This document shows positions 1 through 9,660 of a stretch of 64,000 nucleotides of DNA, in pieces. This stretch comes from Setomelanomma holmii (taxonomy: Eukaryota > Ascomycota > Dothideomycetes > Pleosporales > Phaeosphaeriaceae), in NCBI GenBank assembly GCA_010015745.1, contig ML978219.1, forward strand, positions 62,001 through 126,000, read 5' to 3'. The translations under genes were made by a program, and so were the position numbers. The notes below the pieces were generated by a model, which saw only the letters and a list, made by a program, of their open reading frames with translations, did no database searches and was not told the origin of the DNA. Every line of letters starts with the position of its first letter. Position 1 is the stretch's first letter.

Positions 1-186
1 CGCGCCAAGCACTCGCACATGGGCGGCAGCTACATTTTTCTCGTGTGGCGGAATCGCGACTCGAGCTGGACCGTCGATATCAAAAGATGGCGTGGGGATA
101 TTGTTGGCTTGAAAATACGCATCAACAAGTGCGGTGTCTGCAGCGATCGCTTGTGCCAACTCGACAATCCGCGTAGGCGATGCCAT
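1..186 (-). CDS. O-methyltransferase, N-terminal part (runs off left edge)
   Basis: An open frame of 62 codons starts at the ATG at 184-186 and reads without a stop to the first base of the window, so the rest of the gene lies outside. The N-terminus (MASPTRIVELAQAIA..., then a TPSFDIDGPAR-like stretch about 30 residues later) resembles the start of fungal sterigmatocystin 8-O-methyltransferase-type proteins. These are SAM-dependent enzymes that methylate hydroxyls on aromatic or secondary metabolites. Only the N-terminal dimerisation/helix-turn-helix part is present, so no SAM-binding motif can be checked. The family call comes from remembered N-terminal similarity and is moderate. The start codon is convincing because the resemblance begins right at this Met. 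Confidence 0.6.
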   Translation of the reverse strand, partial: MASPTRIVELAQAIAADTALVDAYFQANNIPTPSFDIDGPARVAIPPHEKNVAAAHVRVLGA

Positions 187-1834
187 GCTTTCTAGCGAAG
201 TGCTTGGTGCATCTTGTGTCGACTTAGCTTTCTCTTATGCTCGGAGGGGGACGAATGGAGATGACGCGCGGTGCTGCATTGCGTCAGGTGTACCTTGCAT
301 GTCGTTGCTGAAAGCGGGTAAGTGCTTACGGGCGTGGACAGGCTCTTATGTCGAGCCATTCGTTACTGGCGGGAGACAACAGAGGTACATTTGTCTACTA
401 GAGCCTAACCACATAAGGACTGTGGAACGAATACGAGACATCGGAAGATCGCGAGGAAAAACTCCGGAGCTCTGGTATACTACCAAGACTGCTTCTGTGC
501 GCAGCATGTAACAAACCGGCGAGCACTGGTCCTGAGTATGATACTCGATGTATGCAGTGCTTAGACCCTGCGAGAGTCAACCCTCCTAATCGCGCAGTTT
601 TTGGGTCTAGTGTGGATCTCCATAGGGAGCTCGACGGTGGTGCACCGTCGACCACCGTCGACCACGACGAATATTAGTAGTACAGCTCGATAGTATCGGG
701 CCCAATAGGCGACTGCGGATCCCTATGGCTTTATGTGTACTACCTGTACATCAGGCCAAGCGCTTGTCTGGGGGAAGTGAATGTAAGGTCACATGGTTTT
801 GGAACTGCTCACGGCTTCTCGCAACACCGTCCAAGTTGATTGGTTTAATGGCACCATATCTAATAGACTGTAGGTGGTGGAGCATAGTACGAAGCAGCTG
901 GTGAGTTCGAACTACTGTGCTTTCAATCTCCACCACGGCTACTTCTAACCTTCCAAATGCAGAGACTTTGGCAATAAGCCGGAAATTGCGAGTTCGAGCT
1001 CTTCCTACCTGATCAGGCAAGGTCCCATGGAGCCGTTGGTTGCAGTGCCAAGCTGTTCCGCTCTTGCTTTCACTTTTGCTGAGAATAGCCTGGAATACTT
1101 CCCAATCAGGCAACTTATACACGAAGCTTTTGATCACTACGACATGCTCTTCCATCCACTGCGCTAAGCTCTTCCTACCTAATCAAGCAAGTTTTCACCA
1201 AGATGTCGAACACCGGTCAAGTTCTTCACCAGATTCATAGTATACGCATAGATCTTGAAGTTGAGCCTGAATGCACCATCCTTTCCAGACTTAGTCGCGA
1301 ACAACACGGCTTCTATAAACCTGTTTAACGTCATTTGCTTTTGTCTCTGACATTTATTCATCACACAATACTCTGAAGATAGCCACGCTCCTACAAGAGC
1401 TAACATTTACTTCTTGCGTCGGAAACGTTGGGATGAAGGCGCATGAATTACTGCGAATCTGGTACTAATGAAGTAGCGAAGACGCTTTGGGCTGCCTCAC
1501 GGGAAGAAACTCGGTTGTTTTTCGAGAATCGCAGAGTCTTTGTTCGTGGTATGAGGTAGTCCAGTAGGTGTGAGCCTTTAAATCTCCACATGTTTCATCG
1601 CTGGACGTATATCACCCTCATCTCCCGCGACCTGCACAGTCTGCCCATGTCCATCTCCCCATCCCAAACACCTTCTACTTCCAGGCCACGTTCTGACCAT
1701 GAGCTGCCCATATATGCTCCACCACCCCCTCCTTCGTCCACAACTCACACCTTCGCGCATCCACAATCCGCGTCCAAGTGCGTAGTCGAACTATTCAACA
1801 ACCCCGTCTAGCGCTCTTTCTCGTCCTGCTCAGC
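187..1834. other. Intergenic stretch, no gene called
   Basis: Only short overlapping open frames occur here (for example minus-strand frames around 751-1155 and 1179-1406), and none has a family motif. A small palindrome-rich patch at about 630-665 contains CGACGGTG and CACCGTCG arms and a repeated ACCACCGTCG unit. I see nothing else to annotate. Confidence 0.4.
628..664. repeat. Short hairpin and direct-repeat patch
   Basis: CGACGGTG is followed three bases later by its inverse CACCGTCG, and then ACCACCGTCG is partly repeated. It could form a small stem-loop. No function is evident. Confidence 0.4.
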
Positions 1835-2671
1835 TTAAATCGGACACCAGACTCCCATTTCCGCCTTCATACTCGCTTTTTTCAGCCACGGCGCCAGCAC
1901 AGCCGTCATGCTTTTGAGTAGCACATTCTTCAGGGGCAGCCCATCGGAGAGACCCCACTGAGGCGGAATAGCGGATGCGTTGAGCAATGCGGTCTTGAAT
2001 TCTGGGACGCCGTTTGAGTCGAAGAATACGGAATGTCGGGGGATGAGTTCTGTCACGCGTGTCTCGCAGCGGCGGAATTTGCGCTGCATTGTGTAGCGGC
2101 CAGGTATTGGGGTGAACTTGGTGCATGTCTCGTAGAGTGATGTTAGTTTCGTATCGTCGATGGATGGAAGGCTGGCTGGGAGTTCTTTGGCGGTGTTGAC
2201 CGGTGGTAGGCGCGAGTCGCAGCGCCCGTTGAGGCTCAGACATATGCGACGTAGGGTGACGACGTCGAGGAAATGCGTCAATTTGCCACAGTCTGCGCAG
2301 TGGCGATCACATAGTGCTCTGAAGAGAACCGAGATTGTGTAGTTGTGATGGACGCCGATTGCAATGGCCATGCGCAGCGCTGAAGGGGCGGATAGGACGG
2401 CCTTTTTGTAGTTGGTCATGGTATTGACGAGCCTCATAGCAGATTGGTTGACTTGGCGGAAGGTAAAAAGTGTAGCAATGTCTACATGGCTGAGGACAAG
2501 ATGTTGGGGCTCCGCTGGTAAGATGTTCAAGGTACCTAGCCTTACTCCTGACAGGGGTGTGGCATAGTGTTTGCCATGGTCGAGGGGGCATCGGGCCTCG
2601 ATGATACTAGCCGCAGCGATGTGTTTGCTAAGCTCGGTGACGGTGTTGCGTTGAACTTGAGCAAGATCCAT
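1835..2671 (-). CDS. F-box-type protein (intact member of local trio)
   Basis: Single-exon frame of 278 codons from ATG 2671; 26 further upstream codons are open but the family resemblance begins near this Met. Residues about 46-75 (ILPAEPQHLVLSHVDIATL..., then FRQVNQSAM) form an F-box-like helix set. F-box proteins recruit substrates to SCF ubiquitin ligases through Skp1. It is followed by ALRMAIAIGV and a Cys cluster (CDRHCADCG, then two more Cys), a layout common in large fungal F-box families. The C-terminus is rich in basic and hydrophobic residues with no known domain. Two paralogues lie downstream on the same strand (relic at 3.8-4.1 kb, second gene at 6.2-6.9 kb), so this is a local duplication. 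The substrate is unknown. It could also be an F-box-like protein that does not bind Skp1. Confidence 0.72.
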   Translation of the reverse strand: MDLAQVQRNTVTELSKHIAAASIIEARCPLDHGKHYATPLSGVRLGTLNILPAEPQHLVLSHVDIATLFTFRQVNQSAMRLVNTMTNYKKAVLSAPSALRMAIAIGVHHNYTISVLFRALCDRHCADCGKLTHFLDVVTLRRICLSLNGRCDSRLPPVNTAKELPASLPSIDDTKLTSLYETCTKFTPIPGRYTMQRKFRRCETRVTELIPRHSVFFDSNGVPEFKTALLNASAIPPQWGLSDGLPLKNVLLKSMTAVLAPWLKKASMKAEMGVWCPI

Positions 2672-3839
2672 TGTTAAAATCTGGGAGTCGAGCGATAGGT
2701 GTTGAGCGATGCGGCGATTTGGTGCTTGGTCTTGTAGGGTCGAGCACAAGGAAAGGAGGACATTCGAAAGGCAGGGAGCGCGGGCCGCCGCGAGTGATGC
2801 TACTAGGCAAGAAGCAACCCAAGACTAAGCTGGGCTCAGTTCGTGCTACGAAGCGAACGAAGGGAGAGCTCATGAGTGGATGTTGAGCGTGAGTGAAAGT
2901 GCACAGTGCGCGTCACCTCGAGGCTGGCGGGTGCCGAATAATCCTCCTAGTTTCCACAGTGGGAACTACTACTGCTCCAGAATTTTGTGCTTGTTGCCTT
3001 AATTTTGTGCTGGCAAAGGAGTTGATCGTCCATCCTCGATAGCAGACCTCTGACCGAGCTCCATGGCGCACCATTTCGACTGCCGGAATGTCAAAGAGCT
3101 TTCTGTGGCTTTTGTTAGTGGTTGAGAGAGTCCGTCGAAGTCTAGCCTGGTCACGCTGTCGTCGATAGCATAATGGCCGCTATTCGACCGACAGGATTCC
3201 TTCATGTAGTGTTTGTGTGAAGGTGTACGGCGTGGTTTAGCAGACGTTCTGTAAAGGCAGGAAAGGTAGTACTGGAATCTCACGCCCTTTCTATGAAAGG
3301 CTACGGGAGGTGTGAGAGACTCTTCGTGTTTGCGACTGCGATTTTGATCCATGTGGCGAAACAACTCCGAGGAAAGGCACGTTGAGCAGACACGCTAGTA
3401 CAACACTAGTGGTGGGTCGCACCTGTTCTTTGTTGTACCTAAAAGAAAAATGCTATCATAATGTCTGGTCCGGTGCTCTGTTTACTCTACTGATATGCTA
3501 TGCTCATCTGGTGTGTTGGAGGTGTTGCCTTTACCATGTGCCATCCGTATCAAACCACGGAGAGCCACTCTTCACCGCGGCGACACTAAATTCTCCATGG
3601 GTCTTCTTAACTTGGCATTCCCATACCCTTCGGGTCCAACCATGGCGCCTCCACACAACTCATGTACTCGCGTAACCCCACCAAGATAGGTTTGTTGTAC
3701 TCATACTCCTCGTCCACCTCGGTCTGAACACTCAAGTCCTCATGTACATCCTGTGCTCGTCTCCGCCTGACTTGAAGGTCCAGCATGAGTTGTAACCTAT
3801 CAATTTTAGTAGTCTGCTGACTTAGGGCGCGAGAGGTTC
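2672..3839. other. Intergenic stretch between F-box copies
   Basis: Several short frames (for example minus-strand 2999-3364) have no recognisable motif. The part next to the F-box relic, 3607-3840, is open on the minus strand and rich in charged residues (VRRRRAQDVHED), which may be unrelated sequence joined to the relic. No gene is called. Confidence 0.35.
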
Positions 3840-4138
3840 CCGGACCTTCCTCCACTCAACCAGACTTGCGACGAGATTCATGGCCTGCTTGTTGACCCTT
3901 CGCCAGACTAGCAAAGTTCCCATGTCCATGCATCCTAATACGTGCTCCTCCAGCTCGTTGGAACGCCGCGACAAGTACCAAGCCCAGGCCCTTGCTGAAG
4001 CTCGATATTGTAGGCGTGACGGCCATTGTCCAGGCGGCAATGCCGCATCAGGATGTAGTTGCCAATGGTCGGGTATCGATTGCGGGACGACGTTCAATGG
4101 TCAGATTCCGATACCGACAGGAGAAGAAAATTGGGCGC
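3840..4138 (-). pseudogene. F-box paralogue, truncated relic
   Basis: Two minus-strand frames each match the neighbouring F-box copies. One contains ILMRHCRLDNGRHAYNIE, which parallels ILIRHCPLDNGRHAINFE in the copy at 6.2-6.9 kb. The other contains ELEEHVLGCMDMGTLLVWRR followed by VNKQAMNLVASL, which parallels EEVIRHVDIETLLAWRR and VNKLAMTLVASL. The frame changes between the two blocks, so at least one frameshift has occurred, and similarity ends at the position where the 6.2-kb copy has its intron. The Cys-rich middle and the C-terminus are missing. This is a decayed third member of the family. It starts about 125 bp from the left end of the pogo element at 4265. Confidence 0.7.
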
Positions 4139-4264
4139 CATTTGTGATGGTTCGTTTGGAAAGTGCTGGTTCAATGTAGCTAGAGCGGAGGAGTTGATCT
4201 TTGGAGATCTTGAGGAAAGAAAAGCTTGAGTGGTGAGTTGCTGAGCTAAGTAGGAGAGCTTATA

Positions 4265-4341
4265 ACGTGTTCCACCACCAAACCGGCAACACCACCAAAC
4301 CGGCAACACCACCAAACCGGCAGCCCCACCAAAACGCGCAC
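4265..4341. repeat. Left TIR of element 1 with two extra 17-bp units
   Basis: The left inverted repeat matches the right one for 24 bases and then carries two additional tandem copies of ACACCACCAAACCGGCA (about 4289-4305 and 4306-4322). After that, identity with the right repeat resumes (GCCCCACCAAAACGCGC). Confidence 0.85.
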
Positions 4342-4421
4342 AGCTCAGCATATGATTGCTCTACAACCACATAATTAGTATTAATAAGGGTTTTAAGCAA
4401 GATAGATTAGATAGCTCTACA

Positions 4422-5914
4422 TTAAGTTCTGTTATGGCCTTGTATGTGACACTTGCTGCACGTTGGTGGTGCCCTTATTTGTGCCTGTGGAGTCTGGACC
4501 TGGTCACCACCATAGGCACCTATCTGAGCCTCTGTGACTAGCGCACGACCTTCCTGAGCCTGTAGCACTCCTCCACGAGCTATATACTGTCTCCGCTGTT
4601 GACGCTTACGACGCTGGCGGTGGTTAGCAGCGCGTAGCTTTGAGTTCTCCTCAGCTAAGATTGTTGCTGAGTTCATAGCAAGCTGATAACCTTTGACAAG
4701 CTGGGCGATTGCTTGACTTGTAGGGCTCTGAGATTGTCGCCTAAGTAGATCTCATACAAGACGGGCCTGCTGCTCAAGCTGGGTAGTTGTACGTGAAGTC
4801 TCTGCTGTCCAAGCAGCTAGTATATCACCTGCTGTCCCTGGTGGAGACGTCGTTCTGACGACAGTAAGGCACGATAGGACACGTTCTGGACTGTATGGAA
4901 TAAGCCCTGTCGCTCGGAAACCACTCCAGCTGTTCTGCTCTGAGAGAACTGACATGCGTATACGCGGATAGATGCAGAGAAATTCCTCCTTGTCTACATG
5001 AAAGACTCCTTGGCGGGCAAGCTCAGACACCTGCTCTCCGTACGCTGTCTTCAGAGGAGAGAAGCAGCCGAAGTTAAGTGGCTGGAGCAGGTGTGATGTG
5101 TGAGGCGGCATACAGAGCGTGACGTTCTTGTTCTCAGTGCAGTACTGGTCAAACTCTGGTCTAGCATGGCTGCTGTGGCCGTCAAGGATAAAGGAGTTGT
5201 ACGAGACTCTGTATGTCTGTTGAAGTGCTTGATCCAGTCAACACCAAGCTCATCGGTTGTCCAGCCATTGTCGCTGACAGCGAGAGCCCATTCAGCTGGG
5301 AGATCTTGGTACCAGCTAGCTTGGTGAAGCTTCCCAGACAGGATCAGAAAGGGTGGAAGACACCAACCAGACGAGTTGATACACTCAATTGTCGTAACCC
5401 AGTCGCGATTGCCTGGCTAGACAACAGTAGCCTGACCTATTGTGTCAGAGCTAGTAACAACCTTTGACGTTGCAGCAACTCCCATCATAAAGCCAGTCTT
5501 GTCAAAGTTGTACACATCCTTATCAAGTATCCCGCATGTCTGGTGCGTCTCCTCTACGCGCTTAAACCACGCGTTAATCTAGACAGGATCCTCACATTTT
5601 GCGCATTGTGAGTGGAATTTTCTATTCTATTTTGTCTGGAGCTCTGACTGGTTCTTGACAAAGCGTGACACCCCGTTCTTGCCAACAGGTCGTGGAGGAG
5701 GGTTTTGACTGCAGGCAGCAAGCAGAATGTCTGCCATTTGTTGTACGTCGATAATCTGGGATGGAAAACCTCGTCGATCAAGGTCTAGGATCCACTGAAC
5801 AAGTGACTGCTTCTCTATAGGCTGTAGCTTACGTTGTAGGACATGAGACGCGCTGTGTGGTTGTGCACCAGCAAGGCGACCTTGGAGCGTTGTACGGGGA
5901 TTTTGAACAGGCAA
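4422..5914 (-). pseudogene. Transposase of element 1, broken
   Basis: Fragments of one DDE_1 (pogo/Fot1) transposase are spread over at least three minus-strand frames. In order they are the helix-turn-helix/CENP-B N-terminus (LQPIEKQSLVQWILDLDRRG), the first catalytic Asp in YNFDKTGFM, the second Asp in FILDGHSSH, the C-terminal catalytic block with LLQPLNF, and a lysine/arginine-rich tail. The family cuts and pastes its own element at TA sites. Multiple stops, plus N at the third catalytic position, make it a dead copy. It is clearly distinct in sequence from the transposases of elements 2 and 3. Confidence 0.85.
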
Positions 5915-6037
5915 GCAGCTCTACTTTGGCTGTAAAGCTGCTTTTTTATAATTGATTGAATACCAAGAAGGACTCTAGTCTCTTTTTAAGGCGATTGAGG
6001 ACGTTGTGTTGGAGCCATTACAGTTGATTGCGTTGAC

Positions 6038-6082
6038 ACGCGCGCGTTTTGATGGGGCTGCCGGTTTGGTGGTGGAACACGT
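6038..6082. repeat. Right TIR of element 1
   Basis: Inverse copy of the left terminus without the 34-bp expansion. TA at 6083-6084 is the flanking target duplication. Confidence 0.85.
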
Positions 6083-6218
6083 TATGTCTGATGGCAGCGA
6101 CTGATCCCTGTCTGTGCCCCAACGCGCACTCTCACCTTGATTTGCAGAAAGCTTCAAGGGACTATCCTTCACTGACAACACCTCTTGCAGTCAGAAAGCC
6201 CATGTTCCTTTAGTCTAC

Positions 6219-6941
6219 CTACCATTCCACCTTACCCATCCCCTCCCCAACCAAGCAAGCAGCCTTCACACTCCCCATACGCCAATGCACCTTTACAACG
6301 ATCGTCCCCTCATCCTTTACGCCACGATCCTCCGTTGCTTTGCCCCCATACCCAGTCCTCCTCTGGCGCGCTCTATGCGCCAACAACGCCTGGGATACCG
6401 GCCAAAAGGACTGCAAAACGCAATTTGGGCAGAATCGCTGGAGAGCGTCTACATCGACAATGGGTGCCGGGGCACCGCACTGCTTGCAGATCTTACGACA
6501 CAGAAGGTCGAAGAGATCGACAATCGTAATCTTGGAGTGGACATTGAACCCAACGGCCATGCGTAGGGTGTTTGCAGTGTGCGTCGTGATCTTGTTAGAA
6601 TTGTTAGCTCATATGCGGACCTAGGTTCGAGGCTAGGGACGTACCTTTTTCCGCTCTGATAGTGAGGCTACGAGTGTCATGGCAAGCTTGTTGACTCGCC
6701 TCCAGGCCAACAATGTCTCGATATCGACGTGCCGAATGACTTCCTCTGATAGCTCGACTAGAAGTTTCGACAAAGCGCCAAGGCTAGACGCGCCGTCAGA
6801 TTCAAAGTTGATGGCATGGCGGCCGTTGTCTAAAGGGCAATGCCTGATGAGGATGCTGTTGTCGATGGCCTTAAGTTCGTCCCCCAGATGGGTCAAACCA
6901 TACGCTTCTGTAATTGAAAGGCGGAGTGAGTTGGTTGACAT
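6219..6941 (-). CDS. F-box-type protein with one intron (second paralogue)
   Basis: Exons 6941-6645 and 6590-6219, predicted 222 aa. The 54-nt intron has a GTACGT donor, a GCTAAC branch site and an ACAAG acceptor. Joining the exons gives KKITTHTANTLRMAVGFNV, which aligns with KKAVLSAPSALRMAIAIGV of the intronless copy at 1.8-2.7 kb and so supports the splice. The N-terminal part holds RHCPLDNGRHAINFE and the F-box helix set LSEEVIRHVDIETLLAWRR. The second exon has a CKQCG...FCPNC four-Cys cluster that may bind zinc. The protein is shorter than its intact paralogue and the C-terminus diverges after the Cys cluster, so it may be truncated. A substrate-receptor role in an SCF complex is inferred from the F-box only. 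Confidence 0.68.
6591..6644 (-). other. Intron of the second F-box gene
   Basis: GT-AG intron placed by frame and by paralogue alignment. The other intact copy lacks an intron at this site, so gain or loss happened within the local family. Confidence 0.7.
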
Positions 6942-7240
6942 TGTTGTTTAATATGGTTGCTTGAAAACATATCATAGGGCTATGGATAGCGCGTAGATAT
7001 AGTTGGAGATGCCGGGTTCTTGGCATTGGCGCAGGTCAAGCTAGAAGGGCTAGTGAAAGTGGTAAGGAAAGAGGTGAGAAATGGGTGGATCGCGAACATT
7101 GAAGTGAGAGCTACTTTCTCCCATTTGATTTGATGAATCGCGCGAAGGGCAGACGTACATTGTATTGTCACATTCGACTACGTTGCAACTCGCATACTGC
7201 TAACCACCCTACCTCTTCATTCCAACGTATTGGCCCGCCA

Positions 7241-9210
7241 CTACCAATCGGCAATCTTCAATACAGCCTCCTGCGTGCCAAACACCCTCAACGTATTGCC
7301 GAAGTCGCTCCAGAACTTATCGTCGAATTTCGGCATCATTTCCATCGCGTGTCGCTCAGACTGCTCAATTGGTACCCAGCCAGTCTTGTCTTGTACGAAG
7401 ACTTCGTTTGCCCAGGATCCTGGTTCGACCCCTGGTACCTCTTCCCACGCGGTCGAAGCCTCGGCGTCATCGAATGACATGACTTCTTCCTGCTCTTGTT
7501 CTTCCTCCGTGGTCGACGAGTTTGCACTGGCCTCAGGATTTAGGTCGAGTTCGCGCAAGCTTTCGAAGAGGTTTTTGGTCTGGAAACGTCGCTGCTGAGT
7601 TTCCTTGGACTTCTTGCCGCTCCGTTTCTTCTTCTGCTTCTTTTTCTTGCTCTTGCTGGGCGCGCCAGGTGTGTCTGCGAATGGCGGAAGAGGGAGTGGC
7701 TTCGCAACCTTCTCTCCGCCATCAATGACAAATTCTTGGAAGACGTCCTTGGTTGGGGTCAATAGAATACCGCCCTTCTCTGAGCTGGCTGGTGATGGTG
7801 CTGGCGTTACCTTCTCCAAACGTTGCATGCCAAGCTTGGCAGCTAGTCGTATCATGATTGTGGCAGTCAAAAGACTGTCATAGCCGGCTTCGTGAAACGC
7901 CTCGATTTCTTGATACTTCGAATGATCTGGGTGGGTGACGATGGTAGGAAGTGGCTGGTTACTCAAGCCCTCGGCAATCTCTTGCAGCGTAGGAGATGCG
8001 TTGAGATCACCCTCGGCATGGGTGGCGAGGTATTTCGTATCGACAATCTTAGGGAAAATTTCGTGTATTGCATCGTTGAAATCTTGCAATGTATCCTGTA
8101 ATCATGTCAGCAAATGGTTCCTGGCTATACGTTACTCGTAGCCTTCTATCCACAAACTACTGTGCCCAGCTGCAGTGTACTTACCGGGAGTTGGCCGACA
8201 AAAGCCCGGTAGAAGTATACGATGTCGGTAAACATATTGTGTCCCACGAGTACTGGCTGTCGAGTCCTCAGCCTCTCCACTGCCCTGTCGTACCGGTCTC
8301 GAATGTCACCTGCGTCGCCGCCCATGATGCCTCCAGAATTGCGGGCCACATAGAGTGGGTCTGCGCCATCAACGTCACCTTGTGCCAGCGCCTCAAATAC
8401 CCAGCGGAAGCCGGTTTGACGTTGAATCTGCTCCTTGACTCGGTTCTTGATGCGGCGCGTGTTATCTGCTTCTCTTACAGGGTCGTAGTCGACGATTCGC
8501 ACGCACTCTTGCCGGCCAATCGACACCAGCTCTGGAAATTCTGCTCGCACCAGCTGATGCACCAAGCGCTTTTCGAATCTGGAGATGGCCTGGACAAATG
8601 GTTGCTCTTTGAAACCTGTGTGCGTTGTGATTGACAACGCCTCTGATGTGGTGGTTTTCCATTTGGTGACAGCCTCTCTCACTCGGCGCATGAAGTCCAG
8701 CGACTCGACATCTCCCTCCCTCAGTTGCATGTCCTCGGGTGGGTTCTTCTTGTCGATTCTGTCCCACGCTGCTTGTTTCGCAAACGCTGCTTCTTCCCTC
8801 GAGAGGTACTGTACACCATGTGTGAAGGGTTTCGCCAGATCAAAACCACAACCCAGCAGGAACGTGAGCGCACCGCTCTGCATGCTAATCTCGCGCTCGA
8901 AATCCAGTCGCTCGTCCAAAAGAGGGCTAATGTTGATATTGTACGGTCGGAGAACATACTTGTTGGCGATGTAATCGAAGCGGGCGCACGTGATACCTAC
9001 CTGCAGAATCTGGTACCGATTCGCACCTTCCCTAGTCTCAGCGTAGCGCTCCTCGAGCGTGAACCTTCCGCCACCGGGACGGGGCTTTTTGTCTGGGATC
9101 CGCGATGGTATGCCAGACAGCTCGAGGTCAAAAGACACAAAGTCGGCCTCTGAGACGTTGATGAAGAGTCCAAGTAGATGGTAGGGAAAGGATGCTGCGT
9201 CGACCTCCAT
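7241..9210 (-). CDS. PARN/CAF1-family poly(A)-specific 3'-5' ribonuclease
   Basis: Exons 9210-8185 and 8095-7241, with an 89-nt intron (GTAAGT...TTACAG), predict 626 aa. The start at 9210 gives MEVDAASFPYHLLGLF, the usual N-terminus of this family; an upstream in-frame extension lacks similarity. The DEDD exonuclease residues are visible. FDLELSG near the N-terminus holds the first Asp and Glu, GHNMFTDIVY just before the intron holds an Asp, and FHEAGYDSL in exon 2 holds the His and last Asp. An R3H-like insert fits the middle region. The C-terminus has a dense lysine/arginine run (about minus-strand 7600-7680) like a nuclear localisation signal, then an acidic stretch. PARN-like enzymes trim oligo(A) tails of small RNAs and mRNAs. 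Fission yeast Triman is a related fungal member. The gene is divergent from PEX26 with about 450 bp between starts. Confidence 0.88.
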
Positions 9211-9660
9211 CGTCGAGGGTGCCGCACAGTCTCTGAGTGGCCTGAAAACGCCAATGTGGTGGTGTCGTGAGGGAATAGGAAGGCAAGTGCTACTACGCTG
9301 GTGCAAGTGATGAGGTCAGTCTTGATCAAGCGTCGTCTACGTCTCCAAACAGCTTGACTCTCAGCTGGCAGGCAGCAAGACATTGTTTGGCAAACGCGCG
9401 TCTATTGTCTCACTCGTCGTGCACGCGTCCTTGGAGACAGCGCCCTTTCACAAGCTGAGGTGCATCGTGACTCGGAGATGAGGTTGGCGCGCGGTGTGCA
9501 GGGATGGCGCAGGTGGTCGGCTGCGGCTCCCAGCGCCAAGACGTCAGATGCCAGCCGAGGTTCAGAATGTTGACAACGCGGAGAGGAATGCACCACCGCG
9601 ACTCCTTCCCTCTGCTGCGAGCTGCCATAGTCGCGCAGTCATTGAACTGTGGCTACAATC
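9211..9660. promoter_or_regulatory. Shared divergent promoter region (PARN-like / PEX26)
   Basis: The 450 bp between the two start codons must contain both promoters. No clear TATA box was seen on either side, in keeping with housekeeping genes. No coding frame in this interval is credible. Confidence 0.5.

Larger units (their letters stand above)
4265..6082 (-). mobile_element. Pogo/Fot1-class DNA transposon, degenerate (element 1)
   Basis: A 1.8-kb element is bounded by inverted repeats beginning ACGTGTTCCACCACCAAACC at both ends and flanked by TA at 4263-4264 and 6083-6084, the target duplication of Tc1/mariner/pogo elements. The minus strand carries pieces of a DDE_1 transposase. The CENP-B-like DNA-binding region lies at about 5630-5914 (VQWILDLDRRGFPS). 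YNFDKTGFMMG comes next, then FILDGHSSH near 5150-5200 and PPHTSHLLQPLNFGCF near 5060-5111. A C-terminal charged region ends with a CSKCHIQGH zinc-knuckle-like motif near 4430-4450. Several stops and frame changes interrupt the reading frame, and the third acidic position reads N in PLNFG where element 2 has D. The element is therefore unlikely to be active. Confidence 0.88.

Noticed and set aside
751..1406. Minus-strand frames at 751-1155 and 1179-1406
   Set aside because: No family motif, and joining them needs an unsupported intron or frameshift.
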